DNA from: Vibrio sp. 16
GTDB taxonomy: Bacteria; Pseudomonadota; Gammaproteobacteria; Enterobacterales; Vibrionaceae
Length of the DNA stretch: 64,000 nucleotides
Direction: 5' to 3'
NCBI RefSeq assembly: GCF_963681195.1
Contig: NZ_OY808997.1
Coordinates: forward strand, 1,674,001 to 1,738,000
Shown one piece after another: positions 51,710 to 61,249 of the stretch. The notes under the pieces are model-generated. The model saw nothing but the letters and a program-made list of their open reading frames with translations. It was not told where the DNA came from and ran no database searches. Made by a program: the position numbers and the translations under genes. The first letter of the stretch is position 1. Every line of letters starts with the position of its first letter.

Positions 51710-52888
51710 ATGAAAAAAACAACGCTAATTAAATCCGTTTTTGCGTCTTCTATTGCGCTTTCTGCAACCTTCGCAACTTCTGCCATCGCAACACCTATTG
51801 TTGTGCCAGACGCCCCTCAGATCGCCGCTAAAGGCTACGTGCTAATGGACTTCCATTCAGGCAAAGTCTTGGCTGAGAAAGAGATGAATACCAAGCTGTC
51901 TCCAGCTAGCTTAACCAAAATGATGACCAGTTACGTCATCGGCCAAGAGCTTGAGCGCGGTAACATCTCACTGCAAGACGATGTGACTATCAGCAAAAAT
52001 GCTTGGGCGAAAAACTTCCCAGATTCTTCGAAAATGTTCATTGAAGTCGGTACCACAGTCAAGGTTGAAGACCTGAACCGTGGCATCATCATTCAATCGG
52101 GGAACGATGCTTGTGTCGCAATGGCTGAGCACATTGCTGGCTCTGAAGATGCCTTTGTTGATTTGATGAACGCATGGGCAGACACCATTGGCATGAAAGA
52201 CACCCACTTTGCCAATGTGCATGGTCTAGACAACCCAGATCTTTACTCAACGCCTTACGACATGGCGTTGCTTGGTAGCGCGCTTATCCGTGATGTGCCA
52301 GACGAGTACCGCATCTACTCAGAAAAGAAATACACCTACAACGGCATCACCCAATACAACCGCAATGGTCTGCTTTGGGATAAGAGCATGAACGTTGACG
52401 GCATTAAAACTGGCCACACAAGTAATGCCGGTTACAGCCTAGTGAGCTCAGCAACGGAAGGCAAAATGCGTCTTGTTGCGGTTGTGATGGGCACTAAGAA
52501 TGCCAATGCTCGTAAATCAGAAAGCAAAAAGTTACTGAGTTACGGCTTCCGCTTCTTTGAAACAGTGGCACCACACAAAGCAGGCGAAACCTTCGTCGAA
52601 GAAAAAATCTGGATGGGTGACAAAGACATGGTTGCCTTAGGTCTTGATCAAGACACCTATGTCACGCTACCTCGCGGCCAAGCGAAAAACCTAAAAGCCA
52701 GCTTCGTACTTGAAAAAGAGCTACAAGCCCCAATTAGTAAGGGTGATGTTGTTGGTAAGCTATACTATCAACTAGAAGGCAATGATGTTGCTGAGTACCC
52801 GCTTCTTGCACTTGAAGATGTAGAAGAAGGTAGTCTATTTAGCCGTCTTTGGGATTACATTGTTATGCTATTCAAGAGCTTCTTGTAA
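51710..52888 (+). CDS. dacA: D-alanyl-D-alanine carboxypeptidase PBP5
   Basis: The periplasmic, membrane-anchored enzyme trims pentapeptide stems. It has a signal peptide to near residue 28. The SxxK motif SPASLTKMM is near 64-72, SGN in IQSGNDACVAMAEH near 127, and KTG in DGIKTGHTSNAG near 230. The C-terminal amphipathic anchor (FSRLWDYIVMLFKSFL) has the family's tail. The 392 residues fit. The terminator follows within 20 bases. Confidence 0.96.
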   Translation: MKKTTLIKSVFASSIALSATFATSAIATPIVVPDAPQIAAKGYVLMDFHSGKVLAEKEMNTKLSPASLTKMMTSYVIGQELERGNISLQDDVTISKNAWAKNFPDSSKMFIEVGTTVKVEDLNRGIIIQSGNDACVAMAEHIAGSEDAFVDLMNAWADTIGMKDTHFANVHGLDNPDLYSTPYDMALLGSALIRDVPDEYRIYSEKKYTYNGITQYNRNGLLWDKSMNVDGIKTGHTSNAGYSLVSSATEGKMRLVAVVMGTKNANARKSESKKLLSYGFRFFETVAPHKAGETFVEEKIWMGDKDMVALGLDQDTYVTLPRGQAKNLKASFVLEKELQAPISKGDVVGKLYYQLEGNDVAEYPLLALEDVEEGSLFSRLWDYIVMLFKSFL

Positions 52889-52905
52889 TTCTTGATGAAT
52901 TCATC

Positions 52906-52933
52906 GAAAAAGCCGCTCAATGCGGCTTTTTTT
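52906..52933 (+). terminator. Terminator of dacA
   Basis: AAAAGCCGC pairs with GCGGCTTTT around a short TCAAT-type loop, and a T run follows. Confidence 0.92.
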
Positions 52934-53027
52934 ATCACATTAGCCTCATGGCTGATGTATTGAGATTTAACGTTATTAGCAGTACTATTCCGCGCTGCGA
53001 AGAAACCTGTTCAACTTGGAGTGTCCT

Positions 53028-53306
53028 ATGCTGACTATTAACTCAGACGCAAAACTGAAAGACCTGCTCGAGTTCCCATGCTCATTCACCTACAAGGTTA
53101 TGGGCTATGCAAAACCAGAACTGCCAGAAAAGGTTCTTGAAGTGATCCAACGCCATGCTCCAGGTGATTACAGCCCAGTTGTAAAACCAAGCGCAAAAGG
53201 CAATTACCATTCCGTGTCAGTAAACATCACTGCCACGTCGATCGAGCAAGTTGAAACCCTTTACAAAGAACTGGGTGAAATCGATATTGTTCGCATGGTT
53301 CTATAA
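53028..53306 (+). CDS. ybeD: UPF0250 protein YbeD (DUF493)
   Basis: The 92-residue protein has the ACT-like fold family blocks [36 protein letters not shown] and [12 protein letters not shown]. Function is unknown. In many genomes, as here, it lies between dacA and lipB. The ATG at 53028 has GGAGTG seven bases upstream. A GAAA tetraloop terminator follows. Confidence 0.94.
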   Translation: MLTINSDAKLKDLLEFPCSFTYKVMGYAKPELPEKVLEVIQRHAPGDYSPVVKPSAKGNYHSVSVNITATSIEQVETLYKELGEIDIVRMVL

Positions 53307-53331
53307 TTATTTGAGAACTTCAATTTTTTTT

Positions 53332-53358
53332 GAAAGCAGCGAAAGCTGCTTTCTTTTT
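53332..53358 (+). terminator. Terminator after ybeD
   Basis: GAAAGCAGC pairs with GCTGCTTTC around a GAAA tetraloop, followed by TTTTT. A T-rich tract also precedes it. Confidence 0.92.
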
Positions 53359-53483
53359 AGATATCAAGTAGATAATAATCCTGCAAAATCTCTAGGGTTA
53401 AAAATGTGTTACTGGTATATAGTTGATTCTGTTGATCCAGTTTATAATCTCCCCCACTTTATGAATCGACGATAGGATCAGCG

Positions 53484-54137
53484 ATGCAAAACCAGCTTGT
53501 AGTCAAGTATCTCGGCCGACAAGATTATCAACCAATCTGGCAAGCCATGCATGATTTCACTGATACTCGCACTGACGAAACGCCTGATGAAGTTTGGCTT
53601 GTAGAGCACAACCCAGTCTTCACTCAAGGCCAAGCAGGTAAAGCAGAGCACCTTTTGAATACAGGTGATATTCCGGTCGTTCAAAGTGACCGCGGTGGTC
53701 AAGTGACCTACCATGGTCCAGGCCAACTTGTGGCCTATTTTTTGATAAACCTTCGTCGTAAAAAATTAGGGGTTCGAGATTTGGTTACTCATATAGAGAA
53801 CCTAGTGATCAACACCCTAAAACACTACAATATTGAATCAGCAGCACGACCTGACGCCCCAGGCGTCTACGTTGACGGTAAGAAAATCTGCTCTTTGGGT
53901 TTACGAATCCGTAAAGGCTGCTCATTCCATGGTCTCGCTCTAAACGTCAATATGGATTTGAGCCCATTTCTGCGCATCAACCCATGTGGTTATGCCGGAA
54001 TGGAAATGGTTCAAGTCAGCCAATTAGGTGGACCAGAAGATATAGAGCACGTTGAAAGAACCTTAGTCGATGAACTGGTAACTTTGCTAGGTTACGAGCA
54101 AGTTGAATTCAGCACAGAAGCTCCTTCTGTACGATAA
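53484..54137 (+). CDS. lipB: Octanoyl-ACP:protein N-octanoyltransferase
   Basis: LipB transfers octanoate from ACP to lipoyl domains. The 217 residues have the family motif [16 protein letters not shown] near 71-86, a catalytic Lys in [13 protein letters not shown] and a catalytic Cys in INPCGYAGM near 170. lipA starts 23 bases later, so the two make one lipoylation unit. Confidence 0.97.
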   Translation: MQNQLVVKYLGRQDYQPIWQAMHDFTDTRTDETPDEVWLVEHNPVFTQGQAGKAEHLLNTGDIPVVQSDRGGQVTYHGPGQLVAYFLINLRRKKLGVRDLVTHIENLVINTLKHYNIESAARPDAPGVYVDGKKICSLGLRIRKGCSFHGLALNVNMDLSPFLRINPCGYAGMEMVQVSQLGGPEDIEHVERTLVDELVTLLGYEQVEFSTEAPSVR

Positions 54138-54160
54138 GAAGTAAAGAGAAGCAAAGAAGC

Positions 54161-55126
54161 ATGAGTAAACCAATCCAAATGGAAAAAGGCGTCAAGTACC
54201 GCGACGCTGATAAGATGGCATTAATTCCTGTAAAAAATATGCCTACCGAGCAGAAAGAAGTTCTGCGCAAACCCGACTGGATGAAGATCAAGCTACCAGC
54301 AGATAGTCAGCGCATTCAAGATATTAAGTCCGCAATGCGTAAAAACAACCTGCACTCAGTTTGTGAAGAAGCCTCATGCCCTAACCTTGCTGAATGTTTC
54401 AACCACGGTACTGCTACCTTTATGATTTTAGGTGCGATCTGTACTCGTCGCTGTCCTTTCTGTGACGTTGCCCACGGTCGCCCACTGGCACCAGAAGCGG
54501 AAGAGCCGAAGAAACTGGCGAAAACCATCCAAGACATGAAGTTGAAATACGTGGTAATCACTTCTGTTGACCGTGACGACCTTCGTGATGGTGGTGCGCA
54601 GCACTTTGCTGACTGTAACCGTGAAATCCGTAAGCTAAACCCGAACATTAAGATCGAAACTCTGGTTCCTGATTTCCGTGGTCGTATGGATGTGGCGCTA
54701 GAGCTACTAAAAGACAATCCACCAGATGTCTTTAACCACAACCTAGAAACCGCTCCTCGTCTGTACCGCAAAGCTCGCCCTGGTGCGAACTACAAATGGT
54801 CTTTGGATCTACTGAAGAAATTTAAAGAGCAGCACCCTGATATTCCGACTAAGTCTGGCATCATGATGGGTCTTGGTGAGACCAAAGAAGAGATCATTGA
54901 AGTACTGAAAGATCTTCGCGAACACGGCGTTACTATGCTGACACTAGGTCAGTACCTTGCACCAAGTCGCCACCACCTACCGGTTGAGCGCTACGTGCCG
55001 CCTTCAGAGTTTGATGAGCTAAAAGAGATCGCACTCGAACTTGGCTTTACTCACGCCGCTTGTGGTCCATTTGTCCGCTCCTCTTACCACGCTGACCTTC
55101 AAGCGCAAGGTGTAGAAATTAGCTAA
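54161..55126 (+). CDS. lipA: Lipoyl synthase
   Basis: This radical SAM enzyme inserts two sulfurs into octanoyl chains. The auxiliary cluster Cys set is [13 protein letters not shown] near 68-80. The radical [16 protein letters not shown] is near 94-106. [15 protein letters not shown] C-terminal features include the terminal Ser of [11 protein letters not shown]. The 321 residues match E. coli LipA. It acts on the product of lipB. A terminator follows. Confidence 0.97.
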   Translation: MSKPIQMEKGVKYRDADKMALIPVKNMPTEQKEVLRKPDWMKIKLPADSQRIQDIKSAMRKNNLHSVCEEASCPNLAECFNHGTATFMILGAICTRRCPFCDVAHGRPLAPEAEEPKKLAKTIQDMKLKYVVITSVDRDDLRDGGAQHFADCNREIRKLNPNIKIETLVPDFRGRMDVALELLKDNPPDVFNHNLETAPRLYRKARPGANYKWSLDLLKKFKEQHPDIPTKSGIMMGLGETKEEIIEVLKDLREHGVTMLTLGQYLAPSRHHLPVERYVPPSEFDELKEIALELGFTHAACGPFVRSSYHADLQAQGVEIS

Positions 55127-55146
55127 TCTAGAAGCTAGATTGATTG

Positions 55147-55177
55147 AAAAGCTGACTGAATAGGTCAGCTTTTTTTT
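55147..55177 (+). terminator. Terminator of lipBA
   Basis: AAAAGCTGAC pairs with GTCAGCTTTT around a 7-base loop, with a long T run after. Confidence 0.93.
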
Positions 55178-55266
55178 ATCGTCCCTTGAATGAGACAGCG
55201 CACTTCTATAGGCTTACTCTACAAACATGATAAACCTGTCTCAGGTAACTTCGCCAAGGATCTAAT

Positions 55267-55596
55267 ATGAAAAAATTGGGATTAGCTGCTGCTATCGTAC
55301 TAGCGGCATTAACCGCTGGCTGTGCTTCAAATACTAAGCAAGACAATTTCCGTGAAGCCTCTTTCGAACTTTGTAATACAGAAGTTGATATCTATTCAGT
55401 AAGTGATGATGGCCGCGTAAGAATTGTCTGTTCAGACGGTTCTAAGTTCGCCTTAAACAGTGAAGAGACGCTAGAAACCATGCGCGATATTAATATCGAC
55501 TACTGTGACGGCGAAGGTCTCGGTAAGTTTAACGAGAGCAGAAAATACTACTCGTTCAAGTGTAAATCAGGAACATTACTGAGCATTTCAAAATAA
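55267..55596 (+). CDS. Small four-cysteine lipoprotein, function unknown
   Basis: The 109-residue protein has lipobox LTAGC (Cys19) and Asn/Lys-rich next residues (ASNTKQD), suggesting outer membrane sorting. The mature part has four further Cys (near 36, 55, 80 and 99) that could form two disulfides, within a small beta-rich domain (VRIVCSDGSKFAL). AAGGAT precedes the ATG. I do not recognise the family. The CSDGS motif echoes the 58-residue secreted protein at 23873. It lies between terminators and is probably transcribed alone. Confidence 0.75.
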   Translation: MKKLGLAAAIVLAALTAGCASNTKQDNFREASFELCNTEVDIYSVSDDGRVRIVCSDGSKFALNSEETLETMRDINIDYCDGEGLGKFNESRKYYSFKCKSGTLLSISK

Positions 55597-55615
55597 GCTC
55601 GGAACACCGTTACTG

Positions 55616-55647
55616 AAAGGGTTGATGTAAAAACATCAGCCCTTTTT
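55616..55647 (+). terminator. Terminator of the small lipoprotein gene
   Basis: AAAGGG-TGATGT pairs with ACATCA-CCCTTT (one mismatch) around an A-rich loop and is followed by T residues. Confidence 0.85.
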
Positions 55648-55721
55648 GTTTTATGCGTCCTCTTCAAGAGATTCCCTACTCGCTCCTTCGTCACTCTATG
55701 GAATGACAAAAACCCAAGATC

Positions 55722-55745
55722 AAAAAAGGGCTCAATGAGCCCTTT
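55722..55745 (-). terminator. Probable terminator of glyA
   Basis: AAAGGGCTCA pairs with TGAGCCCTTT almost without a loop, and the plus-strand A run (55722-55727) is a T run for minus-strand transcripts. It lies about 110 bases past the glyA stop. Confidence 0.75.
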
Positions 55746-55853
55746 CAACATAGTTTTCAAAGTAGATGGACGAAATTCAAGGAGCTCACACGGAGTTTGC
55801 GCTAGCAAATGAGTATGTGCGACACAGAAGTTCGTTCACTCTACGAAGAAAAA

Positions 55854-57104
55854 TTACGCGTAAACTGGTAGACGCTTACAGATCTCTAGCACTTTAGCTT
55901 TCGTTGCTTCGATAACTTCCTCGTTGCCGATGTTATCTAGCACGTCACACATCCAGTTTGCTAGTTCAGTTGCGTCTGCTTCAGTGAAACCACGGCGAGT
56001 AATTGCTGGAGAACCTACGCGGATACCAGACGTAACGAATGGGCTACGTGGATCGTTTGGTACTGAGTTCTTGTTTACAGTGATGTTTGCCGCGCCTAGT
56101 GCTGCGTCTGCATCTTTACCAGTGATGTCTTTGTCGATTAGGTCAACTAGGAACAGGTGGTTTTCAGTACCGTTAGAAACGATTTTGTAACCACGCTCTT
56201 GGAACTGAGCCACCATCGCTTTTGCGTTCTTCACTACGCGAGCTTGGTACTCTTTGAACTCAGGTTCCATTGCTTCTTTGAACGCTACCGCTTTACCAGC
56301 GATTACGTGCATTAGTGGACCACCTTGACCGCCAGGGAATACCGCTGAGTTCAGCTTCTTGTACATCTCTTCGCCAGCGTTAGACAGGATTAGACCACCA
56401 CGTGGACCCGCTAGTGTTTTGTGTGTTGTTGTAGTCACAACGTGCGCGTGTGGTACTGGCGTTGGGTAAACACCTGCAGCGATAAGGCCAGCAACGTGCG
56501 CCATATCTACGAATAGCCAAGCACCTGCTTTGTCTGCGATTTCACGCATGCGAGCCCAATCTACGATTTGAGAGTAAGCTGAGAAACCACCGATGATCAT
56601 CTTTGGTTTGTGCTCTAGAGCAAGTTGCTCCATTTCATCGTAGTTGATTTGGCCAGCTTCATCGATACCATAAGGAATAACGTTGTAGTGCTTACCAGAG
56701 AAGTTTACTGGTGAACCGTGAGTCAGGTGACCACCGTGCGCTAGGCTCATACCTAGAACTGTATCGCCTGGATTCAGAAGAGCCATGTAAACAGCGCTGT
56801 TTGCTTGAGAACCAGAGTGTGGCTGTACGTTTGCGTATTCACAACCGAAAAGCTCACATGCACGATCGATAGCAAGAGCTTCTGCTTTATCAACGTACTC
56901 ACAACCACCATAGTAGCGCTTGCCTGGGTAACCTTCAGCGTACTTGTTTGTTAGCTGAGAACCTTGAGCTTCCATTACACGTGGGCTGGTGTAGTTTTCT
57001 GAAGCGATAAGTTCAATGTGTTCTTCCTGGCGAAGAGTTTCTTCTTGGATTGCTGCGAACAGTTCCGCATCGTAATCTGCGATGTTCATATCACGCTTTA
57101 GCAT
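55854..57104 (-). CDS. glyA: Serine hydroxymethyltransferase
   Basis: This PLP enzyme converts serine and tetrahydrofolate to glycine and methylene-THF, the main one-carbon source. The 416 residues include [13 protein letters not shown] near 33-45 and the PLP Lys in [14 protein letters not shown] near 230. [16 protein letters not shown] is near 360. The chosen start, [16 protein letters not shown], is the usual one in vibrios, with GGAGAT upstream on the coding strand. A PurR box 80 bases upstream indicates purine repression. Confidence 0.98.
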   Translation of the reverse strand: MLKRDMNIADYDAELFAAIQEETLRQEEHIELIASENYTSPRVMEAQGSQLTNKYAEGYPGKRYYGGCEYVDKAEALAIDRACELFGCEYANVQPHSGSQANSAVYMALLNPGDTVLGMSLAHGGHLTHGSPVNFSGKHYNVIPYGIDEAGQINYDEMEQLALEHKPKMIIGGFSAYSQIVDWARMREIADKAGAWLFVDMAHVAGLIAAGVYPTPVPHAHVVTTTTHKTLAGPRGGLILSNAGEEMYKKLNSAVFPGGQGGPLMHVIAGKAVAFKEAMEPEFKEYQARVVKNAKAMVAQFQERGYKIVSNGTENHLFLVDLIDKDITGKDADAALGAANITVNKNSVPNDPRSPFVTSGIRVGSPAITRRGFTEADATELANWMCDVLDNIGNEEVIEATKAKVLEICKRLPVYA

Positions 57105-57468
57105 CTGTATCTCCTGACTCAGATTAAGACTTTAAAATTGCAAAAAAACTGATTTCTGACCTAAATACCGACGTTTTTACCTGACGCAAACGTTTGCATT
57201 AAGCTAATGACGCGCATTCTACATAATTTGATCTAGGTCATAAAGAGAAAATTCAAATTTTTCTCATGCAGTTTTTTCATAATGATTTACGAGAATCGTC
57301 ATGTTGGCACTTTTTACGGCTCGTACTGAGCTAAGTGTCAAATCTATCCTTTACACCCCGTAAAACGATGATTACATAGGTTTACCTTAAATTTCCCTCT
57401 CAAGCTACCGAAATCCTTATTTTTTAAATAGTATGCACGCCATTATTTACTGGTTAAATTTCAAATTG
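57105..57468. other. Divergent region between glyA and the YitT-family gene
   Basis: The interval holds the glyA leader with the PurR operator (57184-57199) and the promoter space of the YitT-family gene. It is AT-rich near 57235-57290. No glycine riboswitch-like pattern was seen. Confidence 0.5.
57184..57199. promoter_or_regulatory. PurR operator upstream of glyA
   Basis: ACGCAAACGTTTGCAT is a 16-bp near-palindrome that differs from the PurR consensus ACGCAAACGTTTGCGT at only one position. It sits 80 bases before the glyA start, where PurR control of glyA is known in E. coli. Confidence 0.9.
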
Positions 57469-58068
57469 ATGGAAAAACACTCAAGAAAGGAAGACTGGGT
57501 CGCAATTTTAACTGGCACGTTTTTAGTTGCTCAGGGCGTCTTCTTCCTGCAATCCGCTTCGTTACTGACTGGCGGAACCACTGGCTTAGCGTTATTAGTT
57601 AGCCAATTTGTATCGATTTCATTTGGTACGCTCTATTTTATTGCTAACTGCCCATTCTACTTATTGGCGTGGAAACGATTTGGCGCTCGATTCGCGTTCA
57701 ACAGTGCTATTTCTGGCGCTTTGGTTTCGATTTTTGCTGACCACCTCTACTTGGTGATTAGCTTAGACACGATCAATGAGGTGTACTGCGCGGTAGCGGG
57801 TGGACTGCTGATGGGATTAGGCATGTTGATTTTGTTCCGTCATCGCTCAAGCCTTGGGGGATTCAATGTCTTGTGTCTCTTTATTCAAGACAAGTTTGGC
57901 ATCTCGGTGGGTAAATCTCAGCTTGCTATCGACTTTTGTATCTTAATTGCCTCTTGCTTCTTTGTATCAATCGAAGTCATTGGCCTATCGATTCTTGGCG
58001 CTATTGCTCTAAACCTTGTACTAGCAATGAACCATAAGCCAACTCGCTACTCTGTGAATTACGGTTAA
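57469..58068 (+). CDS. YitT-family integral membrane protein
   Basis: The 199-residue protein has about six hydrophobic helices with family blocks SASLLTGGTTGLALLVSQ, FGTLYFIANCPFYLLAWKRFG and RHRSSLGGFNVLCLFIQDKFG. Function is not known. A substrate-transport role is only guessed. I prefer the ATG at 57469 (MEKHSRKEDW), the usual family-like start. An ATG at 57433 in frame would add 12 residues, and neither has a strong ribosome site. It is divergent from glyA. Confidence 0.82.
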   Translation: MEKHSRKEDWVAILTGTFLVAQGVFFLQSASLLTGGTTGLALLVSQFVSISFGTLYFIANCPFYLLAWKRFGARFAFNSAISGALVSIFADHLYLVISLDTINEVYCAVAGGLLMGLGMLILFRHRSSLGGFNVLCLFIQDKFGISVGKSQLAIDFCILIASCFFVSIEVIGLSILGAIALNLVLAMNHKPTRYSVNYG

Positions 58069-58088
58069 TTACCACGCTTCATAAAATT

Positions 58089-58120
58089 AAGGGTTGATGC
58101 ATCCGCATCAACCCTTTTTC
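58089..58120. terminator. Bidirectional terminator between YitT-family gene and RND permease
   Basis: A 12-bp perfect stem, AAGGGTTGATGC with GCATCAACCCTT, loop ATCC, has a T run on the plus strand and A/T flanks. It lies between two converging genes. Confidence 0.93.
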
Positions 58121-58124
58121 TTTT

Positions 58125-61100
58125 TTAGTTCAGCTCACCATGGGAGCTTCGAGCTTTCACATCATGGCTAAGTTCTCGGTTAAGCTCTGCCTCTACGTGT
58201 CCCGGAGCCTGTGTACCTGCCGAAATCAATCGGTACATAGCTGGAATCACAAACAAGGTTACGAGCGTCGCAAAAGCCATACCGAAGAAAATAACCGTAC
58301 CGACAGCCACTCGGCTTTCATAGCCCGCGCCCGTCGAAACAATTAAAGGAATCGCTCCAGCAAGCGTCGTAAATGCAGTCATCATGATTGGACGTAAACG
58401 GCGAGCCGACGCATCCAAAATAGCTTTTTCAAACTCGATCCCTCTGTCTCGAAGCTGGTTAGCAAACTCAACGATTAAGATACCGTTTTTGGTCACCATG
58501 CCGATCAGCATGATCATACCGATTTGGCTATAGATGTTGAGCCCCTGCCCCATCAAGAATAATCCAAGGAATCCACCAAACACGCCCATAGGCACCGTGA
58601 ACATCACCACCAGCGGGTTAATAAAGCTCTCAAATTGAGCAGCAAGAACCAAATACGCCACCAGCAAAGCCAAGGCAAAGACCACTAAGGTACTCGATTG
58701 ATTCTCTTTGTAATCTTTCGATTCTCCCGAGTAACTCACGGAAATATCCCCCGGAAGTAACTCAATCGCTTGTTGATCTAAAAAGTCGAGCGCTTCGCCC
58801 AGCGTGTAGCCATCGGATAAGTTGGCCGTAATCGTAATCGCCTTTTGCTTGTTGTAGTGCGACAGGCGAATCGACGAAGCCACCTCTTCAATTTTGGTCA
58901 CGGCATCAAGAGTAACTAATTCGCCAGAAGCAGTGCGCATGTAGATTTGGCTTAAATCCGCAGCGTTGTTAAAGCTGTCTTCGTCGCCTCGCAAGTAAAC
59001 ATCGTACTCTTCACCGCGTTCGACAAACGTAGTTTCACTCTTACCACCAAGCATAATCTCAAGCGTGTCAGAAATATCCGAGACTCGAATACCAAGCTCT
59101 GCTGCACGCTGCTTATCCACTGTGACAACTAACTCAGGCGTTTTTTCGGAGTAATTGATGTCTGCACCTTCCATGTAAGGCGACTCTTCCGCTAAACGCT
59201 CTAATTTTTCCGCCCACTGTTTTAACTCTGGGTAATCACTGCCGCCTAGTACAAATTGAACCGGCTCACTCGATCCACCTCGGAATCCAGGCATAAATGG
59301 GAAGACGCGCACATCTGGGATACCAGTCAACGCCTTCCGGACTTGGCCAAGCGCCTGCTGCGCGGTGACATCACGGTCATTCCAGTCCTCTAAGATCATG
59401 ATCACGAAGCCCGTTTGGTCACCAGCGTTCCCCCCAAAGGCAGGCGATTGAATACTGAACGACTTCAAGAAACCTTGACCAAGCAAAGGCATTAAACGCT
59501 CTTCAACAATATCCATATTGGCCGACATGCGGTTATAACTGGTGGCATCGGCGCCACGAACAAAAGCAAAGATTACCCCGCGGTCTTCAGATGGTGTGAG
59601 CTGTGCAGGCACCTGCTGCATTAACCCCCAACTGCCGCCCATACAAGCGAGGATGACAAGCGGTGCTGCCCATTTCCAATTTAGTGCCGATCGAAGAACC
59701 TTACGATAACCAGATTCCAGATGACCAAACATACGGTCAATAAATAGGTTGAAGCGGTTCGGTTTTACGTTAGCTTTTAGAAGCTTGCTCCCCAGAACCG
59801 GAGTTAGCGTCAAGGCAATCAAAGATGAGAAGATCACCGACATTGCCAGCAATACGGAAAACTCAGTAAATAGCAGACCGACCATGCCATCCATAAAGGA
59901 GATAGGCAGGAAAACCATGACAAGTACCAAGGTGGTTGCGATTACAGCAAAGCCTACCTCACGGGTACCTTTGTACGCAGCGAGTAGCGGCTTTTCACCA
60001 TTTTCGATGTGGTGGAAAATGTTCTCGACCACAACGATTGCATCATCGACAACCAGACCAATCGACAGAATCAACGCCATCAGGGTGATAAGGTTGATGG
60101 AAAAGCCAAAGTAATACGCGGCAATAAAGGAAGAAATCAAGGATACTGGCACAGTCACAGCAGGAATAAGGGTTGCCCTAGCCTGACCAATAAAGATGTA
60201 CAGAACAAGGATCACCAATCCGCCGGTAATAAAGAGCGTGCTATATACTTCAGCAATCGAGCGCTCAATGAATACGGTTGAGTCGTAATCAATGGCTAAA
60301 CGCGTTCCTTCTGGCAAAAATTGTTGAATGTTCTCGACTTCGGTATGGACTCGGTCTGCAACTTCCAGTGGGTTAGCATCGGATTGAGGCACAATTCCCA
60401 TACTCACATTGACTACGCCGTCACTTTTGAAAGTGGAGTTTTCGTTTTCTGCACCGATGTAAACGTCTGCGACATCTCTTAAATAGATTGGCGAGTTATC
60501 ACTGGCACGTTTAACCACCAAGTATTCGAAATCTTCGGCTTGGTTATAGCTGCGCGCCGTGCGTACCGACATCACAATCTGATCGTTGCGTACTTCACCA
60601 CCTGGGCTTTCAATATTTTCGCTGCGCAGCGCTGAAGTTATGTCAGAGGTAGTGACGCCGCGACCAGCCATTTGTTCAGGCTTGAGCTTAACGTACATCA
60701 CTTTGTACAAACCGCCCGAAATGTCCACCGAGCTCACACCTGAGATCAAGCTAAAGCGATCCATCAAGACACGCTCAACATAATCGGTAAGCTGAGTGCG
60801 GTCCATTTCAGAAGAGCTTAAATTGATATAGAGAGAAGCCTCACCCGAACCATTATTCTTAAACACAACGGGATCATCAGCTTCATCAGGTAACGATCGC
60901 TGGGCACGAGCAACGGCATCACGGACATCACTGACACCGGTATTTAAGTCGTAACCTAAATCGAAGGTGATGGTAATCCTAGACATGCTGTTGCGGGTGG
61001 TCGAGGAGATTTCATCGATACCGCTTATCCCCGATAACTGATCTTCCAGCACCGAGGTGATTTGGCTTTCGATGATGGTGGCAGATGCCCCTTCATAGCG

Positions 61101-61247
61101 GGTACTGATCGAGACGACTGGGCTTTCAATGTCAGGCATCTCACGTACAGCCAACTTACTGAACGACACAATACCAAACACGCACAGCAGTAAGCTAAGC
61201 ACCAGTGCAGCGACTGGTCTTTTCACAGACACATCAGAGAGCAACAT
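58125..61247 (-). CDS. RND efflux permease (HAE1 type)
   Basis: This 1040-residue inner membrane proton-driven exporter has twelve helices and two large periplasmic loops. The proton-relay Asp pair is in SIGLVVDDAIVVVENIF near 400-416, and the partner Lys in MLIGMVTKNGILIVEF near 925-940. The N-terminus (VKRPVAALVLSLLLCVFG) is typical. It probably exports bile salts, dyes or antibiotics, but its substrate range cannot be predicted. The adaptor gene lies 2 bases upstream. No outer membrane factor is encoded beside it, so it probably uses TolC, encoded elsewhere. It resembles the Vex/Vme group, but I cannot name the member. Confidence 0.93.
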   Translation of the reverse strand: MLLSDVSVKRPVAALVLSLLLCVFGIVSFSKLAVREMPDIESPVVSISTRYEGASATIIESQITSVLEDQLSGISGIDEISSTTRNSMSRITITFDLGYDLNTGVSDVRDAVARAQRSLPDEADDPVVFKNNGSGEASLYINLSSSEMDRTQLTDYVERVLMDRFSLISGVSSVDISGGLYKVMYVKLKPEQMAGRGVTTSDITSALRSENIESPGGEVRNDQIVMSVRTARSYNQAEDFEYLVVKRASDNSPIYLRDVADVYIGAENENSTFKSDGVVNVSMGIVPQSDANPLEVADRVHTEVENIQQFLPEGTRLAIDYDSTVFIERSIAEVYSTLFITGGLVILVLYIFIGQARATLIPAVTVPVSLISSFIAAYYFGFSINLITLMALILSIGLVVDDAIVVVENIFHHIENGEKPLLAAYKGTREVGFAVIATTLVLVMVFLPISFMDGMVGLLFTEFSVLLAMSVIFSSLIALTLTPVLGSKLLKANVKPNRFNLFIDRMFGHLESGYRKVLRSALNWKWAAPLVILACMGGSWGLMQQVPAQLTPSEDRGVIFAFVRGADATSYNRMSANMDIVEERLMPLLGQGFLKSFSIQSPAFGGNAGDQTGFVIMILEDWNDRDVTAQQALGQVRKALTGIPDVRVFPFMPGFRGGSSEPVQFVLGGSDYPELKQWAEKLERLAEESPYMEGADINYSEKTPELVVTVDKQRAAELGIRVSDISDTLEIMLGGKSETTFVERGEEYDVYLRGDEDSFNNAADLSQIYMRTASGELVTLDAVTKIEEVASSIRLSHYNKQKAITITANLSDGYTLGEALDFLDQQAIELLPGDISVSYSGESKDYKENQSSTLVVFALALLVAYLVLAAQFESFINPLVVMFTVPMGVFGGFLGLFLMGQGLNIYSQIGMIMLIGMVTKNGILIVEFANQLRDRGIEFEKAILDASARRLRPIMMTAFTTLAGAIPLIVSTGAGYESRVAVGTVIFFGMAFATLVTLFVIPAMYRLISAGTQAPGHVEAELNRELSHDVKARSSHGELN

Positions 61248-61249
61248 GA

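Noticed and set aside
53251..53475. 74-codon frame after ybeD
   Set aside because: It starts inside ybeD in another frame, crosses the ybeD terminator and lacks a family signature or ribosome site.
57105..57468. Glycine riboswitch upstream of glyA
   Set aside because: No repeated aptamer-like fold was recognisable, and the PurR operator gives an adequate explanation for control.
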